A stretch of DNA of 64,000 bases, taken from the NCBI GenBank assembly GCA_022575985.1, contig JAKSXM010000156.1:2294001-2358000 (forward strand). Direction: 5' to 3'. Made by a program: the position numbers and the translations under genes. Source of the stretch: Anagrus nilaparvatae (lineage: Eukaryota > Arthropoda > Insecta > Hymenoptera > Mymaridae). Below, piece by piece: positions 13,601 through 26,379 of the stretch. A model generated the notes under the pieces. The model was given only the letters and a program-made list of their open reading frames with translations, was not told the origin of the DNA and did not search any database. How positions within the stretch are numbered: position 1 is the stretch's first letter; each line of letters opens with the position of its first letter.

Positions 13601-15180
13601 AATGTACAAATCCCTCTTTGAACATCTGAGCAAGTACCTAAAGATAGACCTGGTGAATGAGAACAGTAAAAAGATCCCAGTTTACAAAATAGTTAAAAAG
13701 TGAATAACATAAAATACCCCATATAACTAAAACTAAAACCAGAGCTGTTAGTAACTTAATGCACAGATACACGTAAAATAAAACAGCCTTAATAATCTAT
13801 CAAATTTAATGGTAAAGTAATGTTTATTCTACTATATTAACTTTTTTGAAAAAAATAAAAATATACCATCCAAGATTATATAATAAACTTTTATATTATT
13901 TATTTATTTTCATAAAATATCCCTCTTTTATTTTAATACCAAATATATTTTACTTAATGGAGAAAAAAAAATTGTATATTTTTATACTATACGATAAAAT
14001 AAAAAAAAGTTAATATAGTTTTGATAAGGCATGATTGATAGTGTATGTTAAATAGATATTTAAATAACTTTTATAAAATATAAAATAAAGTTTTTATATT
14101 TTTATTTGATCATTTTAAATCGCGTCGGTGTATGGAATATTTTCTTTTATGCAGGATACATTAAATGACATTAAAAATATGTTAATTGATGAGCATAAAA
14201 TTTTAAACAGGGCTTGGATTTTAATAGCTCGATATTCATGATTCGCTAATTTTAATTAATAGAAGTAATAAATCTAAAAAGGTGACAGAGAAAAATGAGT
14301 TTTCGAGAAAATGACCCGGATTTACTACTAATTTTGGCTACTAATATTCGCTTCTGATCATGCACGATAAATATTTTTATGACAAAATTAGCAAATCGCG
14401 AGCGGTTGGAATTCGACCAAGAAAATTTAAAAAAAAATTTTTTTCAAATCAATATTTTTTAACTTTACAAATTCTCATTAGAAAATAAAACACGATTTTT
14501 TTCTCATTTTCAAATAAGCTCTTTAATATTTTATTATTTGCTTCTTAATCATAAAAATTACTCTGTAACACCTAAAAATGTTTTTTATTTTCCATCTCTA
14601 TTACCCTCTCCTTGTTTTTGTCGCCCTGAAGCCATAAAAAATAAACTCAGCATTAAATTTTTCTAACTATAAAATTAATATAAAAAAACATTTAAAAAAC
14701 GTATACATAAAATAATGTTTTATTCAGCCAAATAAACCAAGCGAATTTTTTCTTTTTTTTTTATATTTTAAAAGAGTTATTCATTATTTTATGAGAAATA
14801 TTGAAGTTCACAAATGTTTATGTTTGACTTTTAAAACTAAAGGTATATACTCAAAAGTTTTCTTATAAAAAGTATTTAAAATTGTTCACTAAAACTTTTC
14901 GAGTAAAAACTCATATATATTTACTAATACTCATGTTAACTCACACCAAGAAATAGATCACTAAAATATATATTTAAATCAATAAAATATATGAATATTT
15001 TCATAAAATTTAGAGACCTTTAAAATTTATTAAACAATAAAAAGTTCTAAATCAATATTTTTTTACTAAAAATAAAATTCGAAATTGCGACATTTTCTTT
15101 ATTTATTAGAATTCACATTTTCTTCGTACAATGGCAAATCACTTTAATGTAATAAAAATTGATAATTTCGTAGTTTTATT
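7620..15180. other. Intronic AT-rich sequence without recognised features
   Basis: I see long A/T runs, a purine-rich patch at about 10280-10320 followed by a TC-rich patch at about 10440-10500, and (TA)n microsatellites (for example 10900-10920). A small inverted pair, ACACGTAAGAT (about 12340) and ATCTTACGTGT (about 12437), is also present. No supported gene. Confidence 0.5.
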
Positions 15181-15312
15181 GGTTTTATGTGCATAAAATC
15201 CAGTTAAAATGAAACACGTTCATAGGGTCTCTTTCAGTAGGGGCTGGAAATAGCATTTTTATAGGAGGAGGGGACAAATAAGGACTTGGAACTCGCGCAA
15301 AAAAAACGGGAA

Positions 15313-15655
15313 AAGGGGGTTTTTTAGGACAAGAAATGAATTTTCGGTAGAAACTATTCAATTTTTCTACCCAAGATATTTTCCGATTTTCCAAGACGGT
15401 GGGCCGAGAAACTTGAAAAAATGAATTTTTAACTTTACAAGGGGGTATCTAAGGGCAAGAAAAATAAATTTTCGGTGAAAAATGTTCAATTTTTCAACTC
15501 AAGATATGTTCGGATTTACCAAGTGGTTTTTATTTTGCGTGAGAATATTTTCAATTTAGAGACTTCTTGGGGCCCTACAATACTTTAGATTTATATGGAG
15601 TTAGAATAATTTCAATCTAGGGACTTATAATTTCGGTTCTAGGTCTTAATAATAA
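15313..15655. repeat. Imperfect direct duplication plus GGGGCCCT dispersed block
   Basis: Two adjacent copies of a roughly 85-110 bp segment (from 15313 and from 15440) share AATTTTCGGT, TTCAATTTTTC and CAAGATAT in order. The following block at 15560-15655 (CTTGGGGCCCT, then TCAATCTAGGGACTT) has a relative at 55657-55770 and a fragment near 11805-11855. Likely remnants of a repeat, non-coding. Confidence 0.5.
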
Positions 15656-15668
15656 TTAGGAACTATAT

Positions 15669-17629
15669 GAGTCATTCTGGATACCGTGTCATGGCCTTGC
15701 CAAGTCAGGTCTCCCGATCAGGCTGTTTTTTTCACCACTTTATTATGTGTACAAAATATGTTTCCTGTACAATTTTCAGCACTCTAGGCGCTCAGGAACC
15801 CGAGTTATACCCAAAAGAAGATTTTTAGATTACTTCGGTTTTTTCAAAACCATAGTACCCAGACATAAAAAGTTGTAAAATTTCCCGCTGAATCCGAATT
15901 TGAGGTCAGTTTTTTGAAATTTTGCCCCTGGGCGGCTCAAACTGCTTTTTTCGGCTTAGAGCGGGAGATTTTGAACTGCCCAAATTCAACAACTTTTATA
16001 AGGCTCAAACCTGGATAGAATTGGTTTAAATACTATATACTTTGATGTAGTAAATGTTGCTGGATGGTTATATGCCCTTTAAAAAGCGTCAGAAGCATAA
16101 TAATGGTTTTTTTAAATCAAATTTTAACGTTATAATCACATTTTTTATGCGCCTTATAGTCTTTTGTAATTATATTTGTACTCAAATGACTTTTTTATGC
16201 TTTCTATACATAAACTTGTTACTTTTCAATGATTTTCAGTCCATTAATTCACGCGACTCCAATAAAATGCGTATCTATGCGTATTTCATTCAAAATTAAA
16301 ATTTGAAAAAATTGACACTTAAACACTTAATCCTCACAAAGTAACCAAAAAACTTCTGGTTGGTCTTATTTTTTTTTATGTAAGTGTCACCTTTTAAACG
16401 CCGTAAATTGCAATTTTTATCACTAATTTTCTCATCAATGTAGCTAATTAACCAAATGCCCATTTTTGGCTAAAAATGACCAATTTTTAAATTGCTGCCA
16501 AATTTGTAATTTTTGACAAAAAAAGGTTTTATATGTCTCGAAAGTTTTCTACAAGCTTCAAGTTTCCAAAAATTTTTTACTCGCCTCATTTCCTTGAGCT
16601 GTTTTTAACAAATGGCTCTTCAAAGTTTACATTAAAAATGCTTTTTTAAAAAATCATAACATTGAGACCCCGACTTCAAATTATCATATTTAATTAATAA
16701 ATAATTAAAATAGGTAGAGTAAAGAATTTTTGGAAATTTGAAGCTTGTGGAAATATTTTGAGACATATAAAACCCTTTTTTGTCAAAAATTACGAATTTG
16801 GCATCGATTTAAAAATTGGTCATTTTTAGCCAAAAATGGGCATTTGGTTAATTGGCTACATTGATGAGAAAATTAGTGATGAAAAATTGCAGTTTACTTA
16901 CACCAAAAAAATTAGACCAACCAGAAGTGTTTTGGTTAACTTAGGAGGTTTAAGCGTTTCATTAAAAATTGCCAAAAAACCCTATTTTATATTTTACGCA
17001 TAGACTACGCATTTTATTGAAGACGTGTGAATTAATGGACTGAAAATCATTGAAAACTAACAAGTTTATGTATAGAAAGCATAAAAAAGTCATTTGAGTA
17101 CAAATATAATTACAAAAGACTATAAGGCGCATAAAAAATGTGATTTTAACGTTAAAATTTGATTTAAAAAAGCCATTATTATGCTTCTGACGCTTTTTAA
17201 AGGGCATATAACCATCCAGCGACATTTACTACATCAAAGTATATAGTATTTAAACCAATTCTATCCAGGTTTGAGCCTTATAAAAGTTGTTGAATTTGGG
17301 CAGTTCAAAATCTCCCGCTCTAAGCCGAAAAAAGCAGTTTCAGCCGCCCAGGGGCAAAATTTCAAAAAACTGACCTCAAATTCGGATTCAGCGGGAAATT
17401 TTACAACTTTTTATGTCTGGGTACTATTTTTTTTAGTCATCTAGTCGATTTTAAAAATACCGAAGAAATCTAAAAATCTTCTTTTGGGTATAACTCGGGT
17501 TCCTGAGCGCCTATAGGGCTAAAAATTGCACAGGAAACATATTTTGTATACATAAAAAAGTGGTGTAAAAATCAGCCTGATCGGGATACCTGACCTGGCA
17601 AGGCCATGACACGGTATCCAGAATGACTC
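15669..17629. mobile_element. Fold-back (palindromic) element of 1.96 kb
   Basis: The two halves are reverse complements over about 915 bp each (15669-16583 and about 16718-17629) around a loop of about 130 bp. Ends are GAGTCATTCTGGATACCGTG and its complement. ATAT flanks both sides (15665-15668 and 17630-17633) as a possible target duplication. The mirrored frames at 16054-16299 (+) and 16962-17225 (-) are the same sequence in each arm and are not a gene. A diverged fragment of the inner arm recurs at about 47475-47690. No transposase is present, so mobilisation would need enzymes in trans. Confidence 0.88.
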
Positions 17630-17689
17630 ATATGTTAAAACCAGGATGCTTTTATATGATTTTTGTGTCGCTGAAAACAAAAATGTAAT

Positions 17690-19403
17690 CTATTTTTACA
17701 TGCAATAATGCCTACAATAAACAGTAATTTCTGAAAATTCTTAAACATTTTCTATTACGGGCAATTAAACCATTTTCGGTAAAAAATTTATATACCCAGT
17801 GTAAGATTCGATTGAACTGTCAGGTCAAAAAATGTCTGCGTATCAATGCTTTACGCTTTAAATATAAAAAAAAATAGTTTATTTGCGGAAAAATTTCGAT
17901 AATATCCCGGTTATTTACTAATTGTAAATTTTTTATACATATTTACGAAAAAATAAAAAACCCTCAAGTTTTTTTGTTGTAAAAATTTAGAAAAATAATA
18001 ATGAATTTACAACTTTTCTTGTGAATTCACAAATTAAATCATAAAGTTACGATTTTTATTAAAAATTCACAAATTTTTCGAAAAGAAATTATTTTTTTTT
18101 TGTTTTTACATCAGGATTACATTTTGAATTATTAAAAATTAAGTCTCAACAACTCTAATATTTCAAACATTTTTTATTAATTTGGACGCTGGTGTTTATT
18201 TAATTCGGTTCGGTGAATCTCGAGTTAATTTAGAGCAAGCAGATACATTAAAGCATACACAAATTAATAAAATTCGAAAATAACTAAATTTTAATGGATG
18301 CAATTAGCATGCAACTATCATACTCGATATTTTGCACTTAACATCAAAAACACGTTTGCTCGCATGTGCATACACTCATAGGCACGCATTAACATACAAA
18401 ATCGTGTTCATAAAAAATTTTATTTTTTACATATATAATTTATACTTTTGCAGAAACGTTCATGACTCATATTATGCATGTGTATGAATTTACATGCGTG
18501 TAGTAGATCGAAGTTACATCCTATTTAAAACTTAAATTTTTATAAATAGTTTTGTAAATTAATGAATTTGATTTAATCATGCATACTTACACAGCTGAAT
18601 AATTTCAACTGGTTGATTTGATAGGTTTAAGATATTTTTGCATGTTGCTTAATTTTATTATTTATTTCAAAAATAAATTGTGCTTTTATAGTAATTTATA
18701 AATTACTGTTATTTTCTAACGATAAATTCACTTGCAACAAGGAGTGTTTTCGTATTATAGATTAAGGTTGCGTGTTTTTTTAAGCACCTTATTTGATTTC
18801 TATAAAATCTAGATTTTTATTTGTTTTCTCTATATTATTAGCTTATCATATTTTTATTATTACAATTTTGCATATACATTAGTATTTTGTGTAGATCTGA
18901 ATGAGCAATGCCGAGTTGCGTGTCTATTATTAGTAATTACATGCATGCATTTGTTAAAACTTCTGTGTTTAAAATGTACGCTTTATATTTTAATATTATA
19001 AAATAACACCTAGAAATAAGTGAAAATAACTTAATAAATATCGTAAAAAATCTAAACTTTAATATTTTGTACAAAAAAGCCTTAAGAGCTTTTTAAAAAT
19101 AATTTTTTATTGCATTTACTCTAAAAAATGTCAAAAGTGTTCTAAAAGCTATTTAAGTGCTATCAGTTAGAGACTCTGTGATTGAAAAATCAATGCTTAC
19201 TTGGTCTTATTTTTGCTTTGGGTAAACTGTGATTGATGATGTATTGCTTATCGAATTAATATTTTGAATTGTTCCAATATTATAGATTCCTTTGTAATAA
19301 CTATTTTCACGAAAAATAATGTTCTCCTGCTAGTTAAGACGTTTTGCGTTTTTTGTGGTCCACTACAATTTATATTAGAGTTTTTGTTCCCAATAGTTAA
19401 ATT
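17690..19403. other. Intronic sequence, no gene seen
   Basis: AT-rich sequence with one stretch (about 17930-18115) of AAATTTACGAAAAAA-type imperfect palindrome, resembling the interior of the CACTGTAAAAAG MITEs without clear ends. Nothing else supportable. Confidence 0.4.
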
Positions 19404-19589
19404 TGATGGGTCAGAAGAGCAGGGACATTAAAAGCGATTCAATTTCCTTAGTTTACTATAATTTATTGCATTGGGAGTACCCAAAATTTTATTACGTAAG
19501 TGAACAGTATATATGCAAAAGTGTTTGTAAATTTACGCTAGAATTTTACACTGAGACTGAATTAATTAATAATTGGCAAATTGAAAAAT

Positions 19590-19637
19590 TGGTACCAAAA
19601 TTTTTGCGTTCTTGATACTTAATGTACTATTGAATTT
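19590..19637. repeat. Fragment of CTTGATACTTAATATACTATT repeat end
   Basis: TTGCGTTCTTGATACTTAAT followed by GTACTATT matches the ends of the repeats at 31870-31900 and 32150-32180. It is a fragment just upstream of the Shaw terminal exon. Confidence 0.5.
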
Positions 19638-19691
19638 AAAAAAAAAAAACTAATTTAATAATTAAATATTTTTATTTTTTAAATGTTTCAG

Positions 19692-19756
19692 ATGATGATC
19701 GCAAAAATACAACACTGCGAACCAACGGGACCAAAACAGCCGCTGGTTTAAGTTAA
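19692..19756 (+). CDS. Shaw: Shaw-type K+ channel, terminal coding exon
   Basis: A consensus acceptor (T-rich tract then TTTCAG) ends at 19691. Joined to the exon ending at 394, the split codon becomes GAT and the frame runs DDDRKNTTLRTNGTKTAAGL, Ser, then TAA at 19754-19756. The codons are more GC-rich than the surroundings (CTG, CGA, ACC, GGG, GCC), matching the codon choice in the first exon and unlike nearby AT sequence. The short polar tail is typical of the variable C-terminus of Kv3 channels. No other acceptor in the intron gives an equally convincing continuation, but this is inferred from splice signals, frame and composition rather than from homology, so an alternative terminal exon is possible. 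Confidence 0.72.
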
Positions 19757-19840
19757 GAAAAATACTCAGCAAAACAAAAAAGACTTAATTTAATTGTTGA
19801 AATTACGAAATAAATAAAAAAAAAAAAAATAAAGAATTAT
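19757..19840 (+). other. Start of Shaw 3' UTR with candidate poly(A) signals
   Basis: AATAAA-type hexamers occur at about 19810 and 19828 downstream of the stop codon. Many others follow because of the AT richness, so the true cleavage site and 3' UTR length cannot be fixed. Confidence 0.4.
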
Positions 19841-20181
19841 TTGTTCGTTTTTAAAGTGCACTGCCCATGATTACGTACAACAACAAAAGTAAGGCAATCT
19901 AATTAAATTTATTATATATTATATATAAAATGCATCGAAAAAAAAAGAAATTTTAATGTGTAAATTATATAAATATAAATATATATATATAAAGACTTGA
20001 ATTAAAAAAAAAAAATTTAATCGATAATATATGCTGCCGAATTAAGCACGAAATCTCTTACATGTTTATATTTAATTAATTTTAAAAAAATAGACTTTTT
20101 ATCATAAAGAATTCATCACGTTGCAGTTATTAAAAAACTCTAGTTATGCATTAAAATACATTAAATTTAACTTAAATATTA

Positions 20182-20408
20182 GCCTGGCAGTTATTTTATG
20201 CAGGTATTTTGATTACCGTGTAAAATAAAATTCTATTTACCAAAAAAAAAGATTTCAAAAATGAAAACTCATATAATCACTTCTAAGTATTGCCACCAAA
20301 TACATGGGATCTTATGAGAGGAAATTTTGGGAATCTTAATTTTTTGGTAATTGGCAACTAACTTCAACCGAAAATTTAAAATCCAGTTCTGTAAAGTAAC
20401 TGCCAGGC
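20182..20408. mobile_element. MITE, TIR GCCTGGCAGTTA
   Basis: Inverted ends GCCTGGCAGTTATTTTATG and CTTTACTGCCAGGC-type complement (right end TAACTGCCAGGC at 20397-20408). Both are flanked by TA, fitting a TA target duplication as made by Tc1/mariner-class transposases. 227 bp, non-coding. Confidence 0.7.
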
Positions 20409-20676
20409 TAATATATACATAGATTATATATTAATTTAAATTTATAAAAAATATATTGTAGTATTTTAGCTTATGTGATACAATAATAATAATAATAAAC
20501 AAGCAAAAAAAAAATATTATAATTTTTAATATTTAAATATAAAATTTAAAAAAAAAAAAAAAAATTAAGAAACGAATAGCCTTTTACACAAATATATAAA
20601 TATAAAAAAAAATTTTAATTTTTAGCTCAATTTTTTCATTTTATTAATAATGAAATTTATAAATTCGACCTAATTT

Positions 20677-20891
20677 CGAAGTACGTCTACATGAAATCTT
20701 GAATTTTTATTTTTTTGACACCAAATTAAAGCAAAAAAAATTGAATTAAAAAAAAAACGATAGAAAAAGAAAAATCTATATTTAAAAGTCAACAAAGCCG
20801 CAAATGAAAGTAAACAAAGTGTCAGTCTATTCCTGTAATTTTTATCACAATCTATAAATTCGATAAATAGATTACAAGTAGACGTACTTCG
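20677..20891. mobile_element. MITE, TIR CGAAGTACGTCTAC
   Basis: CGAAGTACGTCTACATG at the left and its near-perfect complement GTAGACGTACTTCG at the right. 215 bp, AT-rich interior, no coding. Confidence 0.65.
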
Positions 20892-20899
20892 CTATAAAA

Positions 20900-22330
20900 A
20901 AAAACAAATTCAGTAATAAAAAAAGAAAAAAATGGAATAGAAGGGTAAATGAATTTTACTGCTCGCTTATTTTCTCATTCTGTTATATCTACAACCAATT
21001 TCTGATGAGGGTGGACAGGCGCACCTTAAATAACGTATAATTCAATCAATCTCAATCAAATATACATGTCCTATATATATATATATAAATATATAAATAT
21101 ATATATATGGGTAAGTTCAGGATATAACAACCAGCTGAAAAGTAAGTCATTTTTTACCAGAGATTTGTGAAACCACTACTCTTATTTTACACTTCCTGAT
21201 ACATAATTTTGAGATACAGCTGCTCAAAAGTTCGATTTTTTCAATCCTAGACTTGCCCATATAAACATATATATATTTGTAAGAGACATATTCAAACATA
21301 TGCGTGTTTACATATATTTGCACACACATAAACTTACAAATCTACGTATTTTAAAATTATTTTTCAATTGATATATTTAAGCATCTGTATGAAAAAAAAC
21401 AAAAATTTATAGGAATGTATCATCTGAATTTCATTTATTTATATCTTTTTTTAAATGCATTTACATATTAGTCTTGGGGTTATTTTTGAAAATTTGACTT
21501 GACTTGTGATTTTTGGACTCTTTTGGGTGGTTGTGTATGAAAAAATAAGATTCTTAAATTTACTTCTAAATAATTTGTCTTTTATGGAACTAGAAATTTT
21601 GCATTCATACTCTACTAAAACAAAAAATTTAATGGTGATTTTAAGAATCCCAAAAATGCTCCATATAATAAAATTTCGCTATCTTATTTTTCAGTAAACG
21701 ACACCTAATTTTATTCAGTAATCATAAATCAATAAATTTTAATTTAAGCAAATCCCATACTAATGCACGTAAAATAAAAATGCGAAGTTTGAAAAAAAAA
21801 GAATAAATTTATTGTTTTAATTCTAGTATAATAAAAAATGAAAAATGCTGAATTAGCAGTTTGAATAATATTTTTATGATATTTAAAACATAATTCACTG
21901 AATTTTTTATTTGAAAGTATTATAAATTTTAAGCTTTAATAATACTTTTATCAGAATAATAAAATTTTATAAATATAAATAAATTATTGATTTAATAAAT
22001 TATTCAATTAAATAATTTTTTAATTAACGAAGTAGTTAATTAATAAAATTAACTGTTCTATTTTTTTATTTGTGGATATTAGGCTGTCATTAATTTCATA
22101 AATTTTTTCCTATGCGTTTAATCGATTCTATAAATCCCAAAAATTTATATGAACTTTTGTGGACAAGCTTAATTTTTCTTTTGAAATTCTATTTAAGTTC
22201 ATGTTATTATTTAAATATCATTCTACTTACTGATATTTCTTACATCTTATTTTGGTAGAAAAAGATTTTATAAGCGCATAAATGGGCTAAATATTTAAGT
22301 TATATTTGTTAGCTAATCTACAAATACATT
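20900..22330. other. AT-rich stretch, (TA)n microsatellite
   Basis: (TA)n at about 21071-21107. No gene or repeat boundary that I can support. Confidence 0.4.
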
Positions 22331-22338
22331 TAGTAGAT

Positions 22339-22492
22339 GTGTGCGGTCACCCAAAATATCAGGTACTCAACCTGGAACCCCGTGTTTTTTAGGTTTTTTT
22401 GGGTTTTAGCTATCAAAAATGTAAAAATACGTAATACCCAAAAAATCCTGAACTTTTGAGTACTTGACCCGAATTTAAGGTAACAGCACACT
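22339..22492. mobile_element. Short MITE, TIR GTGTGCGGTCACC
   Basis: GTGTGCGGTCACC at the left end pairs with GGTAACAGCACAC at the right end (11 of 13 positions). Inner blocks CAGGTACTCAA and TTGAGTACTTGACC also pair. 154 bp. Confidence 0.55.
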
Positions 22493-22499
22493 AGTTATA

Positions 22500-24250
22500 C
22501 GTAGCATACGTGTAAGTGTATGTAAGCGCATAAAAACACTAACACATTAAAAAATATATTATCTCATTTAAATCAGAATTACTTAATTATTCAAAACTAA
22601 ATTACTAATTTACCCAACTACTACATTTCATACTTAATTATTCATTTATTTACTCTAATGAAATTAAATTTGCACTACTAAAAAAAAATATCTCAAAATT
22701 AAAAATTATAAAAAAATAACTGATAGCATGAAATTCAATAATAAAATAAAATCTGCTATCTAAACACCTCGTTAACAGTTAAGTACGTAAATTTTTGATT
22801 GATTACCATGACGAAGTACTTTTTTTATACCTATTTTTGCTTCTTCATTAAATTGTTCAAAGATAAACTTAAATGGTGACAAAGCATTTATTTGAAAATT
22901 GACAATTAAATAGTTAATTAATTGTTACTATAAAAAATTTAATAATAATTAAAATTACAATAAAATTTTAAATAAAAAAAATTGAATAAAAAGGCTAACA
23001 TGCAATCTAACACACCTTTTTTTTATAACATAAATTGCATAAAGCTTTCAGTTTTATGGATATACTTTTTTTTTAATTATATTTTATCTGTTTTTTTTTT
23101 TCAATATCATAGGGACCAATCAGTATATAAAATTTTTTTTTATTTTTTTATAATGTTACTTTATTTCTTAAATATGTATTAAATAAAAGTTAAGATAAAA
23201 AAGTTAATCTTTTTTTTTTTCATTTACATTTTCTTTATTATTATTTCGTTTATATAACACGAATGAAAAAAAGATTATTGTTAAGGATAAAAGTAATACA
23301 GTTTTTTTTAAATAAAAGGAGTTGTAATAGATGTATATTAGGTTGGACATTTTTTCTCGAAAATTGGTTATTTATCTAATTAATTATATTTTTGGTATTA
23401 TAGGTCAATATGTATTCGTAATTTTGGTATAAGAATTTTTTGATACTTCAGAAAAACAGTTTTTTTAAATAAATATAGAAAGTTTTGAATTATTGAAAAA
23501 ATAATTTTGGCATGATTATAATTTGTGAAATAGTTCTAGTTTTCAGCTTTTAGGCACAAAATGTACTATTACCAAAAGAGAATTGCCAAATTTCAGGTTA
23601 CAAGACCAAATTATCATTAATTTCATTAAATATAATTTGGCAAAAATTTTTCGGCTTTTTCATTTTAAGTTCATTACTTGAATAAAATTAAATACATCTA
23701 GGATCTAGTACAGAATACTTTCACAAGGGCTGCTGAAATTTTGAATTATTTAAAACATGACTGAGGGTGGTATCAGCTTCGTTGTAAAGGGTGGATGGAA
23801 CAAGAATTACATACTTTACAAATATTAGGAATGTTGCCCTAAAATGGAAAAGTCTTAAAATGGAACTAGATAATGAATAGGCACTCAATAGTAAGAAACT
23901 AGGCCTTAAGTAATTATACTTCTCAAGAAATTCAAATTCATCGCCAGTCAGTATCATTTTTATAAAACTTTGACCAAATTTGACAGAAGACTTTTTTATA
24001 TTGAAAGTATATCCACTGTATCCTTGAATGTACTTTCAGTTTAATCTTTAAACCCTCTGTTAATATAATAGCAAGCCTTGATGTTATAAGATAGTGTTTT
24101 TTTTAAACCCCTTACAACATTAACACTGACTATTTTATGCCCAGAAGTCCTATGGGATTAAATTAAAATGCAGCAGATGTTTTTTCAATATAAGAAAAGA
24201 GATTTAGTATATCTTTGGTAAAGTCTGAAAGATCTAATTCAAACACTCCC
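22500..24250. other. AT-rich stretch without supported gene
   Basis: Positions 23700-24200 are slightly less AT-rich than their surroundings and could be an old degraded element, but neither strand gives a convincing frame or motif. Confidence 0.3.
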
Positions 24251-24254
24251 CTTA

Positions 24255-24353
24255 CCAGTGTAAAAAAGAACACGTTGCATTTATAACTAGTTATAAATTT
24301 ACAAACCAGTTAAAAAAATTTTTTTTCTCCTAAAACCTCTTTTTTACACCCAG
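24255..24353. mobile_element. Short TIR element, CAGTGTAAAAAAGA
   Basis: CCAGTGTAAAAAAGAA at the left and TCTTTTTTACACCCAGG at the right are imperfect inverted ends about 100 bp apart. Also similar to the ends of the CACTGTAAAAAG family. No coding. Confidence 0.4.
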
Positions 24354-24829
24354 GTTAATATATCTGACATACTTTTTTTTATATTAAAATTATAAAAATA
24401 CTTTAATAATTTCTTTTTCCTATTATGCTGTACATATTCAAATTTTTTTATTACCATTTTTATTATTTTACTTATTACATACATTGGTACATACAAAAAA
24501 AAAAAAAAAAATAAATTAACCGCACAATCTTTTCATTTTATAATTCAAATATTATATTACATACCAACGTTATTAAAAAAAGAAAGCAAAAAAATTTTAT
24601 AATTAACTGTACGAGTTCACATATTATATTTTTTCATATTTATATAAATTTTTATTTACATTTATATATCAGTGTCTTTCTCAAGTGGGAATAAAAATAC
24701 AAACTAAACTAAAAAAGTACATTAAAAATATAAAAAAAAATGTAAATAAAAGCTTATTTTTTTTTTAACATAAAATATGAAAGAATATAAGTCCAGTGTG
24801 GTTTTGTGCGTGACTTACGGAAATAGTTA

Positions 24830-24890
24830 ACCTAAGCATATATACATGTTTATGTGTGTGTGTGTGTGGGTAGGTACGTGCATGTATAAT
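24830..24890. repeat. (TG)n microsatellite
   Basis: A run of seven to eight TG units around 24853-24868, flanked by TATG and GTACGTGCATG. Confidence 0.7.
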
Positions 24891-25407
24891 ATATTATTAC
24901 ACAAAAGTATTAACATATATATGTGTTATGAAGTTATATTTATTTTAATATATATATTTTTTAATATTCAGTAGTATAAACATATATTTAGTAAGACAAC
25001 GTTAAAAATGTTGTTAAAAATGAAATAGCTTTACATGAGATTTTTTTTTATTACTATAAGTTCAAAATACTGAATTTTAATAAAAATATAATCTTTTTTA
25101 TATTATTTAAAAATATTAAATTTTAAAAGTACAAAATGTATATTAGGCTGGTGCATATAAATAAAATTTTTAAGATATGTTTTTTTTTTTTTTTAAGTTT
25201 AAGTGAATGACATTTTGGCGAAAGGCCACTTTTATTATTTATTTTTTTAAATTATTAAATTCCTTAGGGTATTCCTTTTTCTTCTGATCCCTGTTGATCG
25301 TATATCGCCGTTACTAGCGAAAATTGTTTCAACTTTTCAACAGTTGCATTTGTTATTACGTAATGTAAATTTTAATAATATCTAATGGGTCAGCAATTTT
25401 AAATACA

Positions 25408-25775
25408 CACTGTTAAATGCAAATCCCTTAATTTTGTGAAATAAATGGTTTATTTATGAAAAAACTAGTGAGATTTTAAAAGAATCGTCCAATTTCCTAA
25501 ATTTTAATAAATTTACGAAAAAATAAAAAATTATCAATTTTTCTTTTGTATTTATAAGCATTTTTCGTAAATTTACAACTATTTTTCGGAAATTGGCAAT
25601 AAAATAATTTAAATTTACAATTTTTTAAGTATATTTTCAAAAAAAAATTACAGAGTTTTCGATTTTTGGTTGCATTTTGGAAAATTTTGTAAATTTACGA
25701 TTTTTATCAAAAATTTACTCATTTTTTGCAAATAAACTATTTTTTTTTTATAAAATAGAAGTTACTTTTAACAGT
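25408..25775. mobile_element. Diverged copy of the CACTGTAAAAAG MITE family
   Basis: Left end CACTGTTAAATGC and right end GTTACTTTTAACAGT enclose repeated AAATTTACGAAAAA-type blocks as in the copies at 2084 and 33319. Ends are diverged. Confidence 0.45.
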
Positions 25776-25876
25776 AGATCCAAAATTTTTAAATGGAATA
25801 TAATGGATCCTCCTCAACAGATCCTACATTTTTTGGGTCATTAATCATGATTATAAGGTTTCTTCTGTTTTATAAT

Positions 25877-26369
25877 GGCCAGTTTTGAGCAATTAACGAT
25901 ATTATACCCAAAACATAAGCCAAAAATATAATTTTTTGATAAATATTACTGATTGAGCCAAATTTAGGTATGCATCTTAAGTTTTCGAGGTCACTGCTCA
26001 TGATTCTTAAATAAAACTTTAAAATTCAAAACGGAGGACTCAAATATCTTATTTGTAAGTTTCCATATCGATGATTTAACTTCTTTCAAATAATTTAAAG
26101 TTGATACAACTTACAGGATTAATCACGTTTCTGAAATCAGGTTTTTGGCCTAAAACTTGTAAATATACGTTAAAATGCCTGAACTAGCTTAAATTATTCA
26201 TTTGTAAGTTAGAAATTTTTGAATTTGAGTCCTCCGTTTTGCGTTTTATATTTTAAAAAACTTCAGAGGTATATCAAAATTTAGCTCAATCAACAATATT
26301 TTTCAAGAATTTCTATTTTTTACAAATTTATTTATTATTTTGAACATCGCTAATTACTAAAATCTGGCC
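25877..26369. mobile_element. Diverged fold-back element
   Basis: Left GGCCAGTTTTGAGCAATTAA and, on the complement of the right end, GGCCAGATTTTAGTAATTAG. Further paired blocks are GATTGAGCCAAATTT with AAATTTAGCTCAATC and AAAACGGAGGACTC with GAGTCCTCCGTTTT. Arms of about 220 bp, 493 bp in total. Confidence 0.7.
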
Positions 26370-26379
26370 TACGAAAAAT

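Larger units (their letters stand above)
395..19691 (+). other. Large Shaw intron (about 19.3 kb)
   Basis: The donor GTAAGT at 395-400 and the acceptor TTTCAG ending at 19691, after a T-rich tract, join in phase 1 to give an open reading frame into the terminal exon. The interior is AT-rich and filled with repeats annotated separately. I saw no further exon with both splice sites and coding-like composition, but alternative C-terminal exons, known in Kv3-class genes, cannot be excluded. Confidence 0.8.

Noticed and set aside
16054..17225. Frames of 81 and 87 aa that resemble each other on opposite strands
   Set aside because: They are the same sequence in the two arms of the 15669-17629 palindrome; composition is Phe/Asn/Ile-rich and no motif is present.
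23339..23360. TTAGGTTGGACA, like a mariner end (also TTAGGCTGGTGCA at 25142)
   Set aside because: No matching inverted end or mariner transposase remnant found near either site.
23721..23957. 78 aa - strand frame with fairly balanced composition
   Set aside because: No recognisable family, no splice or promoter context; could be an old element fragment but not supportable as a gene.
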